Of a stretch of 18,895 nucleotides of DNA, positions 1-6,427 are shown piece by piece. The stretch comes from UBA2821 sp902763335 (GTDB lineage Bacteria > Bacillota > Clostridia > Lachnospirales > Lachnospiraceae). Every line of letters begins with the position of its first letter. The stretch's first letter is position 1. A model generated the notes under the pieces. The model did no database searches, had not been told where the DNA came from, and saw nothing but the letters and a program-made list of their open reading frames with translations. Where the stretch lies: NCBI GenBank assembly GCA_052066835.1, contig JBQHRJ010000032.1, one strand, 5' to 3'. The translations under genes and the position numbers were made by a program.

Positions 1-109
1 TTGGTCGCGGATATTATACCACAAAAGGGAGGTCAATGCTCTTTTTGTTTGCAAACTCCCTAAAATAAAGGTTTTTAATAAAAAATAAGGTAGTAAACTT
101 GACACTACC
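1..109. mobile_element. Probable end of an insertion sequence (partial)
   Basis: The first 109 bases hold no complete gene. A short open frame runs in from the left edge (read as ...GRGYYTTKGRSML...) and ends in TAA near base 64, which could be the tail of a transposase. The stretch ends in ACTTGACACTACC (97-109), the exact reverse complement of 18785-18797 at the other end of the window. GGTAGT (89-94) can also pair with ACTACC (104-109). I infer a terminal inverted repeat; the IS family cannot be named because the transposase lies outside the window. The TTGACA inside the repeat (99-104) faces outward, but no well-spaced -10 follows it. Confidence 0.4.
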
Positions 110-132
110 GTTGTACTTATGGAGGAATATAT

Positions 133-1209
133 ATGAGTAAAAATAAACACAAGAAGAAAAATAAAAAAATGAAAAAAAGAGAAATACATAAAATGCAGGT
201 AGAAAATCAGCAAGAGATATTGGTAGATGCTGCTGAGAAAGAGCAACGAAGAACAACCAGATTAGGAGCAATTATTGCTATTGTCGCGGTAATAGGAACG
301 ATATGTGCTTTTTTATTTAAAATGACAATTAGTTCATTAAATGTTTGGTCGGAGCGGGGGGTAATATATTGGTATTTGCAAGCACTTTTTTCATTCGCAT
401 TATCAACATCAGTTATTATATTTATTGACATAGTGTTGTATGTAATAAGTGACCTAAAAAGATACAATATGCTGGATCAAAATTATAAGCAGTATGATCA
501 GGAATCAGACAACAGATACATGTACTTACTAAGTGATTTTAGAATATATACAATAATGATTATTTTTGTATTCATTTTATCTATTCCATTATCTGCAATT
601 TATGGAGAGGAGAGTCAAAAATGGAGTGGGATTTTGGTCTCTTGTCTGTGTGCAGTTGTTGTAATTGTTCTTGTTGTGCAATGGGTAAAACATAAGAGTA
701 AAGAGGAAATTAAGAGAATTCTTCTGAAGGTAGGAGGAAAAATTGCAGAATGGATGTTTGTAGCACTATTATGTTTTACTATAAGTGCTATATTTATTGT
801 GAATAATAAAGCGACAATTAGTGTAAGTTATAATGCTGATGGTATAGTGGAAATTTGTAATACATCAGCAGAAAGCTATAATGGACTGGATATAGAAATA
901 TGGAATATGGATGGAGAAAAAATTTACACAGAGTCTGTTGAAAAGGAAAAATTGTTGTTTGCACGAGAAGATAAGTACGTTAATAATGAAGTTGATGGTG
1001 AAAAGGTGGCAGAAGGAATATTAATAAACAGTGAATGTTTGCATTGGAAATATATGTTTGATTTGAAAGAAGTAATAAATGAATCGGGCGAGTATTGTGT
1101 TTCAATAACAGTACATCAAGATGGTAAAAGTGCTTTTTTGATTAATTCATTATCTGTAGAGAATAAAGAATATATTTTTGCAAAATACAGTATGGAAAAA
1201 GACTATTAA
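133..1209 (+). CDS. Polytopic membrane protein of unknown function
   Basis: A 358-residue protein that I do not recognise. The first 30 residues are very rich in lysine (KNKHKKKNKK), then come five hydrophobic segments at about residues 45-63, 78-106, 140-158, 163-183 and 205-223. The last 130 residues are hydrophilic and beta-like, and would lie on the opposite side of the membrane from the lysine-rich head or fold as a separate domain. The start is well supported by GGAGG at 121-125, seven bases before ATG. It stands alone: the next open frame is more than 350 bases away and looks decayed. It sits just inside the presumed IS end, so its promoter may lie in or near the IS; no good -10 box is visible. 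Coding is AT-rich and intact. The family is unassigned, though a real gene is likely given its length and ribosome binding site. Confidence 0.75.
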   Translation: MSKNKHKKKNKKMKKREIHKMQVENQQEILVDAAEKEQRRTTRLGAIIAIVAVIGTICAFLFKMTISSLNVWSERGVIYWYLQALFSFALSTSVIIFIDIVLYVISDLKRYNMLDQNYKQYDQESDNRYMYLLSDFRIYTIMIIFVFILSIPLSAIYGEESQKWSGILVSCLCAVVVIVLVVQWVKHKSKEEIKRILLKVGGKIAEWMFVALLCFTISAIFIVNNKATISVSYNADGIVEICNTSAESYNGLDIEIWNMDGEKIYTESVEKEKLLFAREDKYVNNEVDGEKVAEGILINSECLHWKYMFDLKEVINESGEYCVSITVHQDGKSAFLINSLSVENKEYIFAKYSMEKDY

Positions 1210-1219
1210 AAATGGTGCC

Positions 1220-1237
1220 GGGTACAATTTGGGTACA
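1220..1237 (+). repeat. GGGTACA direct pair, 11-bp period
   Basis: GGGTACA occurs at 1220-1226 and again at 1231-1237, so the copies start 11 bases apart, one helical turn. Pairs of this kind are often found downstream of integrase genes at the ends of integrative elements, where they may act as arm-type binding sites. A similar pair of a different heptamer lies at 6889-6906. The function is inferred only. Confidence 0.35.
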
Positions 1238-1272
1238 GCAGCTTTGAAACCACATTAACAAAATATAAAAAC

Positions 1273-1298
1273 GTATCAAAATGATACGATTTTGATAC
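1273..1298. repeat. Perfect 10-bp inverted repeat
   Basis: GTATCAAAAT (1273-1282) and ATTTTGATAC (1289-1298) are exact reverse complements around the 6-base centre GATACG. There is no U-run after it, so it is a poor terminator. The AT-rich palindrome fits a protein-binding operator or recombination site better. Confidence 0.5.
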
Positions 1299-1416
1299 AT
1301 GATAACATCAGATTAACATGAAAAATCGAACCCGAAAAAGAGTTTGAATAACCATTTTGTTCAGGGGCAAAGTCATTTATCCTGAAAAGGGCAAAGTGGA
1401 CTATCCCAAAAAACAG

Positions 1417-1490
1417 AATATGAAGATGAATAAGGCCTTGTTTGGAACCATTTATGGGACTCCAAAAAGGTCTTTTTTCATCTTCATATT
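1417..1490. repeat. 14-bp inverted repeat with 46-base spacer
   Basis: AATATGAAGATGAA (1417-1430) is exactly complementary to TTCATCTTCATATT (1477-1490). The spacer pairs partly as well (AGGCC near the left arm against GGTCT near the right). It could be a large transcript hairpin or the ends of a very small mobile element. No T-run follows on either strand. Confidence 0.45.
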
Positions 1491-1570
1491 ATAGGAGATA
1501 AACCTTGTAAATACAGGCATTAGAGAGTATTTAGTATCAAAGGTTATCTTCTTAATTCCCAGATTTATAA

Positions 1571-1894
1571 GAGTATATTCATTTTTGGGAAGCTGTTTTT
1601 GGGAGGATAATTTACTTTGCCTTTTTTGATGGAAAAAACGATAATCATGTTTGCCTCTGGACAATAGTAAAGCATCCCGAAAAAGTGGTGTGCGTAGAGG
1701 AATGTGGACCGAATGTGCTTAAGGTGATATTTGCCATGGATAAAATAAAGATTTATATGTCACGACCATCTCTTGCAGATATTCCGGATGATGCAATTAT
1801 TAGATTTAATGATACAGATGTTGTGACAGGAAGTGCTGGATACAATGCGTGGTGGAGTAAGGAATATGAAAGGAGAGAGGCGAATGATTTATAA
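1571..1894 (+). pseudogene. Remnant of first gene of a three-gene operon
   Basis: The frame is open from 1571, right after an in-frame TAA at 1568-1570, to a stop at 1892-1894, and gives about 107 residues. The first possible start is GTG at 1685 (69 residues), but the upstream residues (FWEAVFGRIIYF, then DGKNDNHVCLW) also look protein-like, so the 5' part has probably been lost or frameshifted, perhaps at the T6 run near 1623. I do not recognise the family. The end is well conserved in appearance (YNAWWSKEYERREANDL) and overlaps the start of the P-loop gene by 11 bases, which implies translational coupling. Whether the shortened form is translated is unclear. Confidence 0.4.
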
Positions 1895-2285
1895 TAAAAT
1901 AGCATTTCAAGCAGATCCTTTTTCATATGATTTGGTGTTCGATGATCGTATTACTCTTGTTGGCGGAGATAGTGGTACTGGAAAGACGGTACTTTATGAC
2001 ATGTTGGAGGACTTGAAGCAAACCGAAGAATATAATGCAATTAAACTATTTAATTATAAATCTGAGGACGTATTAGAGAAATTGAAGCAGTGCAGAAACA
2101 ATTTTGTTGTTATTGATAATGCTGATATTTTGATGGATGACGAGGTAAGGAGATTCATCAATTTTGAATTTTCGAATCAGTATATGTTATTCCTAAGAAA
2201 TTGCGATGGACTGAACGTCTCAGATAAGAGTTTTAAGGTAATGAAGTTTGAGAGTAATATGATTACTTTAGAAGAGGAGTTGTGA
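1884..2285 (+). CDS. Small P-loop NTPase
   Basis: A 133-residue protein with a clean Walker A motif (GGDSGTGKT, residues 27-35) and a Walker B-like strand (FVVIDNAD, residues 74-81). It is far shorter than normal AAA or ABC ATPases and shows no signature motif, sensor or helical lid, so it is a minimal nucleotide-binding core. The open frame extends back to 1833, but GGAGAGAGG at 1872-1880 sits just before ATG 1884, so I start there. It overlaps the upstream remnant by 11 bases and is followed one base later by the TOPRIM-like gene, so the genes form one operon. From the pairing I infer that it acts as the ATP-binding regulator of that partner, as AriA does for AriB in PARIS; this analogy is mine and not shown by sequence identity. 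P-loop call is firm, role is not. Confidence 0.75.
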   Translation: MIYNKIAFQADPFSYDLVFDDRITLVGGDSGTGKTVLYDMLEDLKQTEEYNAIKLFNYKSEDVLEKLKQCRNNFVVIDNADILMDDEVRRFINFEFSNQYMLFLRNCDGLNVSDKSFKVMKFESNMITLEEEL

Positions 2286-2286
2286 T

Positions 2287-2964
2287 ATGAAGTATTTATG
2301 GACAGAGGACACAGGTGCTGGACTCCACTTCTGGAAGTTAGTCAATCAGCTTTTCTTTGATAATGCACTTGTAGTTGAAAGTAAAGAGAGTAACCAAGGC
2401 ATCTTGTATTCCTTGACATCATTGAATGCAAAGGAAGAAGATGAATATTACATAGCATTTGATTATGTGCCGGATAATCAGGATATTCGAAATAAGTATC
2501 GCCAGTTGAAACAATTAGTGGAAAAGTCATAAGCAAAGATTATTATTCTTGATATGATTTGTTTTGAATACTTTATATTGGCATTTGATAAGTTAGTGTC
2601 TTGGACTGGAACCGGTAAGACGGATAAGATAAAAATGCGCGAAGATATTCTTGCAGCAATAGAAGATAACAGAATAGATTTGTCAAAGATCAAGAATCAG
2701 ACGACAATGCAGTATTTGTCTGGATTCAAGAAATACTTTACAGAGCGGGTGATGAAATCACTGGTAGGCGAATTTACACAAAATGAGAAGTGGTCTGTTA
2801 AGGGGCAGCTTATGGGTGAATGCTGGTATAAGGATTGTTGTGTATCTGAACATCCGGATAGTCTTAGGTGTGGAAAGCCGGAGGTTGGAGAGGGAAGTGA
2901 GAAGATGCGGATGCTGATACAGTCAGAGGAAGTACAGAGAGTGATTGGAGAAGTCATTATTTAA
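2287..2964 (+). pseudogene. TOPRIM-like partner protein, split by an in-frame TAA
   Basis: One reading frame encodes 81 residues, a TAA at 2530-2532, then 143 more residues without any frame change. The halves fit as one protein of about 225 residues. Visible motifs are TEDTGAG (residues 6-12), an acidic pair in YIAFDYVPDN (near 59 and 63) and, just after the stop, IIILDMICFEYFIL. The order E, DxxxD and cFE resembles the TOPRIM-type fold of RloB and DUF4435 (AriB-like) nucleases; this is a motif-level inference. The end carries a cysteine cluster (CWYKDCC, then LRC) that could bind metal. The gene starts one base after the P-loop gene. ATG 2554 could restart translation but has no ribosome binding site. 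Probably an inactive allele of a two-component ATPase-nuclease module. Confidence 0.6.
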
Positions 2965-3017
2965 AAATATATCTACTTAACAATTGATGGATGTATTATG
3001 TAAAAGGAAGTGAAGAG

Positions 3018-3162
3018 TTGAAGATTACACATGTTAAAATATGCAATTATAGGAATTTAAGGAATATAGACATAGGATTAGCAGAAACAGTTGCAGTTAT
3101 AGGAGAAAACAATAGTGGTGATCTCGGATGATGAAGACAAGCGCCCAAAAGATGACAGATAA
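3018..3162 (+). pseudogene. Remnant of an OLD-family-like ATPase/nuclease
   Basis: A TTG start at 3018 preceded by AAGGAAGTG gives 37 residues, KITHVKICNYRNLRNIDI then VAVIGENNSG, before the frame runs into a TGA at 3129-3131. This is the typical N-terminus of OLD-like / AAA_15 ATPases: a first beta strand, NYRNLRN, and a Walker A opening where GENNSGKS is expected. The lysine is missing because the frame breaks exactly there. In another frame the DNA reads VISDDEDKRPKDDR and stops at 3160-3162, which looks like the C-terminus of a different stretch of protein. A deletion has evidently joined the two ends. OLD-family proteins include GajA of Gabija and PtuA-like defence ATPases, which fits the neighbouring operon. 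Confidence 0.55.
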
Positions 3163-3241
3163 AGAGCTGGAGGCTTTATCACCTTGGAATGAGAATATAA
3201 AAAATGTGCGAAAAGTAACTCATAGTAAGTATTCGAGAAGT

Positions 3242-3280
3242 AAAAACTGCAGTCTGGAGAAATCACAGACTGCAGTTTTT
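3242..3280. terminator. Strong bidirectional intrinsic terminator
   Basis: AAAAACTGCAGTCTG (3242-3256) pairs perfectly with CAGACTGCAGTTTTT (3266-3280) around a 9-base loop. The A-run on one arm and T-run on the other let it work on both strands. It separates the decayed defence operon from the XRE/ImmA unit. Confidence 0.85.
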
Positions 3281-3335
3281 ATCAATATACTATTTTATTT
3301 AGCGCTTACATTCTTTTTTTGTGAAAGTAAACTAC

Positions 3336-3364
3336 TTGACATTGTTCAAATTGTAATGTACAAT
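3336..3364 (+). promoter_or_regulatory. Sigma-A promoter of the XRE gene with overlapping operator
   Basis: TTGACA (3336-3341), a 17-base spacer and TACAAT (3359-3364) form a near-consensus promoter. ATTGT (3350-3354) and ACAAT (3360-3364) make an inverted repeat covering the -10 region. Such a site is a natural operator for the XRE repressor encoded just downstream, which suggests autorepression. Confidence 0.65.
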
Positions 3365-3402
3365 TTAATTGCACGTTAAAGGAGTGTACAGGAGGAAAAC
3401 TT

Positions 3403-3759
3403 ATGGCAAACGAAATATTTAGTAGGAGATTAAAAGAGTTAAGGGAAAAGCAACAATTGAGTATGGAACAACTAGGAAAGGATTTAGGAGTAACTAAAAG
3501 TCGGGTAAACATGTGGGAGAATAGTGGAACAGTACCAAGGAGCGACGTTCTTGTAAATCTCGCAAAATACTTTAATGTTTCAACCGATTATCTGCTTGGT
3601 AATCAAGATGAAAGGGCGATAAACGGAAACAGTAAACTGAGTTCATTACAAAGGAATCTTGGTAAACTGAATGAGGCAGAACTAGAACAAGCCGAAGGCG
3701 TTTTGAAGGCTGTCTTTATGGATATTTTTAATGATGATGAGGACGACGATGATATCTGA
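3403..3759 (+). CDS. XRE-family transcriptional repressor (ImmR-like)
   Basis: A 118-residue protein with a Cro/C1-type helix-turn-helix over residues 8-64 (RLKELREKQQLSMEQLGKDL followed by VTKSRVNMWENSGTVP and the YFNVSTDYLLG ending typical of the family). The C-terminal part is helical and ends in a run of aspartates (NDDEDDDDI). AGGAGG lies shortly before the ATG. The next gene encodes an ImmA/IrrE-type peptidase and overlaps its end by 11 bases. In ICEBs1 of Bacillus subtilis the same pair works as repressor (ImmR) and anti-repressor protease (ImmA). By analogy this protein would silence the local promoter, and possibly the downstream toxin operon, until cleaved. The gene looks intact. 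Confidence 0.85.
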   Translation: MANEIFSRRLKELREKQQLSMEQLGKDLGVTKSRVNMWENSGTVPRSDVLVNLAKYFNVSTDYLLGNQDERAINGNSKLSSLQRNLGKLNEAELEQAEGVLKAVFMDIFNDDEDDDDI

Positions 3760-4323
3760 TGAAACAATTTATAAAACTGTTGATTATCAAAAGGTGTATA
3801 GTAATGCGAATGAATTGTTGGTTTCAAACCATGTAATTGAAATGTTTCCCTTTAAGGCTAATAAATTATTACAAGATCAATCTGATATAAGATTATGTTC
3901 ATATAAAAAAGCGCTAGATAAATACGGTGTTAATGTAAAAACCTTTGGTAGCGAATCTGCGGTATGGCAAGAATATGAAGGTGCCAATATTATATTTTAT
4001 AATGAAAGGGAAGCTCCTTATAGGATTAGATTCGATATTATGCATGAGTTTGGATATTTTAGATTAGATCATGTAATGAATTTAGATGCAGATGATCCTC
4101 TTTACCAAAAACAGGAGTTAGAAGCAAATTGTTTTGCGGCTCAGATTCTTATGCCGGAACAAATAATAAGGGAATGCATAAAAAGAGGAAAAAACAATTC
4201 AATACATTTTTGGATGTAATAGCACCTAAATATGATAATAAATATAGTTCGTACTATTATGAGGATGAATATGCTTTGCAAGAAAGAAGAAATTCATGGT
4301 ACGACGAAAGGGGTAGATGGTAA
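3749..4323 (+). pseudogene. ImmA/IrrE-like metallopeptidase, active site and C-terminus damaged
   Basis: The open frame runs from 3731, but GAGG at 3739-3742 points to ATG 3749 as the start, giving 156 residues to a stop at 4219. The family zinc motif HExxH is here HEFGY (residues 99-103): the second histidine ligand is replaced by tyrosine. The third-ligand helix is intact (QELEANCFAAQILMP, with E125). After IRECIKRGKN the frame ends abruptly in SIHFWM; in another frame the DNA continues to 4323 with a typical-looking tail (YALQERRNSWYDERGRW). A deletion or frameshift near 4195-4215 therefore removed part of the C-terminal region. Together these changes suggest a non-functional or purely regulatory copy. 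It overlaps the XRE gene, as expected for an ImmR-ImmA pair. Confidence 0.7.
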
Positions 4324-4347
4324 CCTGTTGAAGAGTTGAAAGGAGTG

Positions 4348-4425
4348 ATGAAAGTTGAATGTAGTATATCAAAAGAAAAACGTATAACTGTTGGCGCAGC
4401 TATACGTTCTCTCATAGAAAGATAA
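4348..4425 (+). CDS. Possible 25-residue peptide
   Basis: GGAG at 4342-4345 lies only two to three bases before ATG 4348, too close for a good site. The frame reads KVECSISKEKRITVGAAIRS and a few more residues before TAA at 4423-4425. The composition looks protein-like, so it may be a fragment of a larger gene rather than a real small gene. I do not recognise it. Its end overlaps the left arm of the long hairpin starting at 4409. Confidence 0.25.
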   Translation: MKVECSISKEKRITVGAAIRSLIER

Positions 4426-4495
4426 GTAAATATCTTACTATAAATGCTTGAGTGATATTTTACCATAATCTTTCTGTGAGAGCAATCGTTTTTTT
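4409..4495 (+). terminator. Long stem-loop ending in a T-run
   Basis: CTCTCATAGAAAGAT (4409-4423) pairs with ATCTTTCTGTGAGAG (4468-4482), 15 pairs with one G-U. Inside, GTAAATATC (4426-4434) pairs with GATATTTTAC (4454-4463) with one bulge. Seven T residues follow at 4489-4495. It may terminate the XRE/ImmA transcript before the toxin operon; the stem is unusually long for that. A second inverted repeat, AACGTATA (4379-4386) with TATACGTT (4401-4408), sits directly upstream. Confidence 0.6.
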
Positions 4496-4617
4496 GCAGC
4501 AAATAAACAATTGTATCGTCATCAAGTGATGGCAGAAAGGCAAAGGTAAAACTATGCAAATTTTTATTTTAATTGCGTATATTCTTTGCTTGTCTTTAGT
4601 GACAGGAGGATATACAT

Positions 4618-5103
4618 ATGGGAACAACTAAATCAGGTAGAGTCTTAAATTCTCATGGAGCCAGAGGACAGGCTAGTCAATTTTCTGTAGTTCATTCTAA
4701 TGAGGGTGGATACACAAAACCACAAAAAGGAAATCATATAAGATTAAAGAGTGGTGGTCATGGACAAGCTGGAATGAATGAACTCGATAAGTATGGTATA
4801 CGATATAAAGTTGAAAAGACATATCCCAATGGAGTAAGAGTAGGACATGTATTAGACCACACGAAAAAGGCCAAGAGGCAATCAATGGGGCAATCGTGGT
4901 TCCCTAAATCTTGGACGAGTAAGGATATTAAACATGCAGGTGAACATGTTGCAAATTTAAAATCTAATCGTCATGTGCCAGATGGTAAAAGAATATATGG
5001 AATGTGGAAAGGTGTTAGAGTCGGAGTTATAAAAACAAATGGTCGAATTGGTACAATTTTTCCAGATTCTACACAACCAATAAAGAAAGGCGGTAAAAAA
5101 TAA
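4618..5103 (+). CDS. EndoU-type RNase toxin, orphan C-terminal module
   Basis: A 161-residue protein whose last two thirds match the bacterial EndoU pattern. Visible are H40 and the GGHGQ segment (H48), then QSWFPKSWTSKDI (93-104), a helix, KGVRVGVIKTNG (131-142) and GTIFPD (145-150). EndoU domains are RNA-cleaving toxins of contact-dependent and polymorphic toxin systems. The first 40 residues (RVLNSHGARGQAS) look like the linker that normally joins such a domain to a large secreted N-terminal part, but here there is no LXG, WXG or signal peptide, so this is a stand-alone cassette. AGGAGG lies 8 bases before ATG. The stop overlaps the start of the next gene by one base (TAATG), coupling toxin to immunity. 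Delivery would require recombination onto a full-length toxin, or another route. Confidence 0.8.
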   Translation: MGTTKSGRVLNSHGARGQASQFSVVHSNEGGYTKPQKGNHIRLKSGGHGQAGMNELDKYGIRYKVEKTYPNGVRVGHVLDHTKKAKRQSMGQSWFPKSWTSKDIKHAGEHVANLKSNRHVPDGKRIYGMWKGVRVGVIKTNGRIGTIFPDSTQPIKKGGKK

Positions 5104-5447
5104 TGGATATAAATAGTTTTAGAAAAGTAATAAAACAACGCGAAGAAACAGATGATGAATGGGATTATGGTATTGAACAGTGCTGGAAAAAGGAAATTGA
5201 AATTCTTTCCGAAGACATTCCATCTACGATTGACTTTCTTAAAAATGAATGTACCGATGAAGAATATTCATGGATAAGTGAAGTGATAGATGATGTTGTA
5301 GATCAAAATCCAAGTAAGGAATTGGTTGAATGCTATAAATCGCTTAAAGATAAATTTCCAGAAGAATACGCAAAGTATAATATTTCGGGAGTAGTAGAAA
5401 TTTGCGAGAATATATTAAAATGGGAGGAAGAGAATGGCAAAAAGTAA
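5103..5447 (+). CDS. Probable immunity protein for the EndoU toxin
   Basis: A 114-residue, strongly acidic, mostly helical protein (DEWDYGIEQCWKKEIEILSE near the start, then ECTDEEYSWISEVIDDVVDQ in the middle). No enzyme motif, signal peptide or membrane segment is seen. Its start codon overlaps the toxin's TAA, and small acidic proteins directly after a polymorphic toxin are nearly always its cognate inhibitor. I assign the role from position and composition, not from a recognised domain. Its 3' end overlaps the DUF4417 gene by 14 bases. Confidence 0.7.
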   Translation: MDINSFRKVIKQREETDDEWDYGIEQCWKKEIEILSEDIPSTIDFLKNECTDEEYSWISEVIDDVVDQNPSKELVECYKSLKDKFPEEYAKYNISGVVEICENILKWEEENGKK

Positions 5448-5782
5448 AGTGAATCTTGTTGATGAAGGATTTCGTGTTTCATTGGTCGGAACTGCATTCT
5501 TTGATGGAAAGTTTGAAATCCCTCATATCGATGCTCCAGATAAAATTATTATCCCAAGTGGTATGGTTCCTTTCTCAATAAGAGAAAGAAGCCAAAATAA
5601 AAAGGATTTTGTATGTTTTTATGAGAATGATATCAACTTTCGAGAGATATTAACAGATACTGAAGATTATGTTGATGAATTAAAACAGTACCCAGGTGTT
5701 ATTACCCCAGATTGCTCTCTTTATCTTGATGCACCATTGTGTGTGCAAATAGCAGATATATATTTGAATGAAAGGTCTAATC

Positions 5783-5799
5783 CCCCAGCTATGCTGGGG
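5783..5799. repeat. IS200-like left-end hairpin
   Basis: CCCCAGC (5783-5789) pairs with GCTGGGG (5793-5799) around TAT. In IS200/IS605 elements such imperfect or perfect palindromes are the transposase recognition sites. Confidence 0.7.
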
Positions 5800-5839
5800 A
5801 GAATAGTGTAAGTGGAAACGGTGAGGATATCAATAAAAA

Positions 5840-5894
5840 ACCTCCTATGTTATATTGAGAATGGTGTCGCAAGCCAAACTCAAACATAGGAGGT
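5840..5894 (+). promoter_or_regulatory. Hairpin that hides the transposase ribosome binding site
   Basis: ACCTCCTATGTT (5840-5851) pairs perfectly over 12 bp with AACATAGGAGGT (5883-5894), which contains the AGGAGG Shine-Dalgarno sequence and touches the GTG start. Translation should be shut off in the folded transcript. IS200 is known to restrain its own transposase by a comparable 5' leader structure. Confidence 0.75.
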
Positions 5895-6330
5895 GGTCCA
5901 AACGGACAATAGAAGCATATCACACACTCGCTGGAAATGCCAATATCATATAGTGTTTATTCCAAAATATCGAAAAAAGATATTGTATGGAAAAATCAGA
6001 GAGGATGTAAGAGAAATAATTTCAACATTATGCAAATACAAAAATGTGGAGATTATTGCTGGAGCAGTTTGCATAGATCATGTGCACCTTAGTGTGGCTA
6101 TACCGCCAAAACAGAGCGTTTCAAATTTTATGGGATATCTAAAAGGAAAAAGCACTCTAATGATTTATGACAGACACCCGGAACTGCAAAGTAAATGGGA
6201 TAAGGTCTTTTGGGCAAGAGGATATTATGTTGAGACAATTGGTAATATCACAGATGAGGCAGTTCAAAAATATATAAAAGAGCAGGCAGAAGAATCGAGA
6301 AAAGAAGATTCCAGAAGTACCGCTTTATAG
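5893..6330 (+). CDS. tnpA: IS200-type Y1 (HUH) transposase
   Basis: A 145-residue transposase of the small Y1 family. It shows the early CQYHIVFIPKYRKK strand, the HUH motif in IDHVHLSVAIPP, FMGYLKGKS, and the tyrosine region ARGYYVETIGN followed by a C-terminal helix KYIKEQAEES. The enzyme cuts single-stranded DNA at the hairpin ends through a 5'-phosphotyrosine. The length is normal for the family and the frame is intact. The start is uncertain: GTG 5893 overlaps the AGGAGG itself, so the ribosome site has no usable spacing for it, and the well-spaced codon is ACG at 5902, one change from ATG. The copy may therefore be poorly expressed. Confidence 0.85.
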   Translation: MVQTDNRSISHTRWKCQYHIVFIPKYRKKILYGKIREDVREIISTLCKYKNVEIIAGAVCIDHVHLSVAIPPKQSVSNFMGYLKGKSTLMIYDRHPELQSKWDKVFWARGYYVETIGNITDEAVQKYIKEQAEESRKEDSRSTAL

Positions 6331-6404
6331 CGGACCAGTAAAAGTGCTTGCGATACCGCCCTTTGGGGCGAGCAGTAACATAGCCCTTTGGAGGGCTAAT
6401 ATCA

Positions 6405-6427
6405 AACCACCAGTTGAACTGGTGGTT
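6405..6427. repeat. IS200-like right-end hairpin
   Basis: AACCACCAGTT (6405-6415) pairs with AACTGGTGGTT (6417-6427), 11 bp. It lies 8 bases inside the deduced right border, as expected for the right-end recognition structure. Confidence 0.7.

Larger units (their letters stand above)
1210..1570. other. Gene-free stretch with several repeats
   Basis: No open frame with a ribosome binding site is seen here. The stretch holds a tandem GGGTACA pair (1220-1237), a 10-bp inverted repeat (1273-1298), two direct copies of GGGCAAAGT (1365-1373 and 1389-1397) and a 14-bp inverted repeat (1417-1490). The mixture looks like decayed mobile-element or integration-site DNA, but nothing names the element. 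Confidence 0.45.

Noticed and set aside
14..271. Minus-strand gene overlapping the start of the membrane protein gene
   Set aside because: It is a hydrophobic, phenylalanine-rich shadow of a lysine-rich AT-rich coding start and has no ribosome binding site.
2287..2964. Stop-codon readthrough (recoding) in the TOPRIM-like gene
   Set aside because: TAA is the least read-through stop and no hairpin or special context follows it; a nonsense mutation is simpler.
3152..3250. Tail of an IS66-type transposase (ELEALSPWNENIKNVRK)
   Set aside because: The LSPWNE segment recalls IS66 C-termini, but the match is too short to support a call and no other IS66 trace is present.
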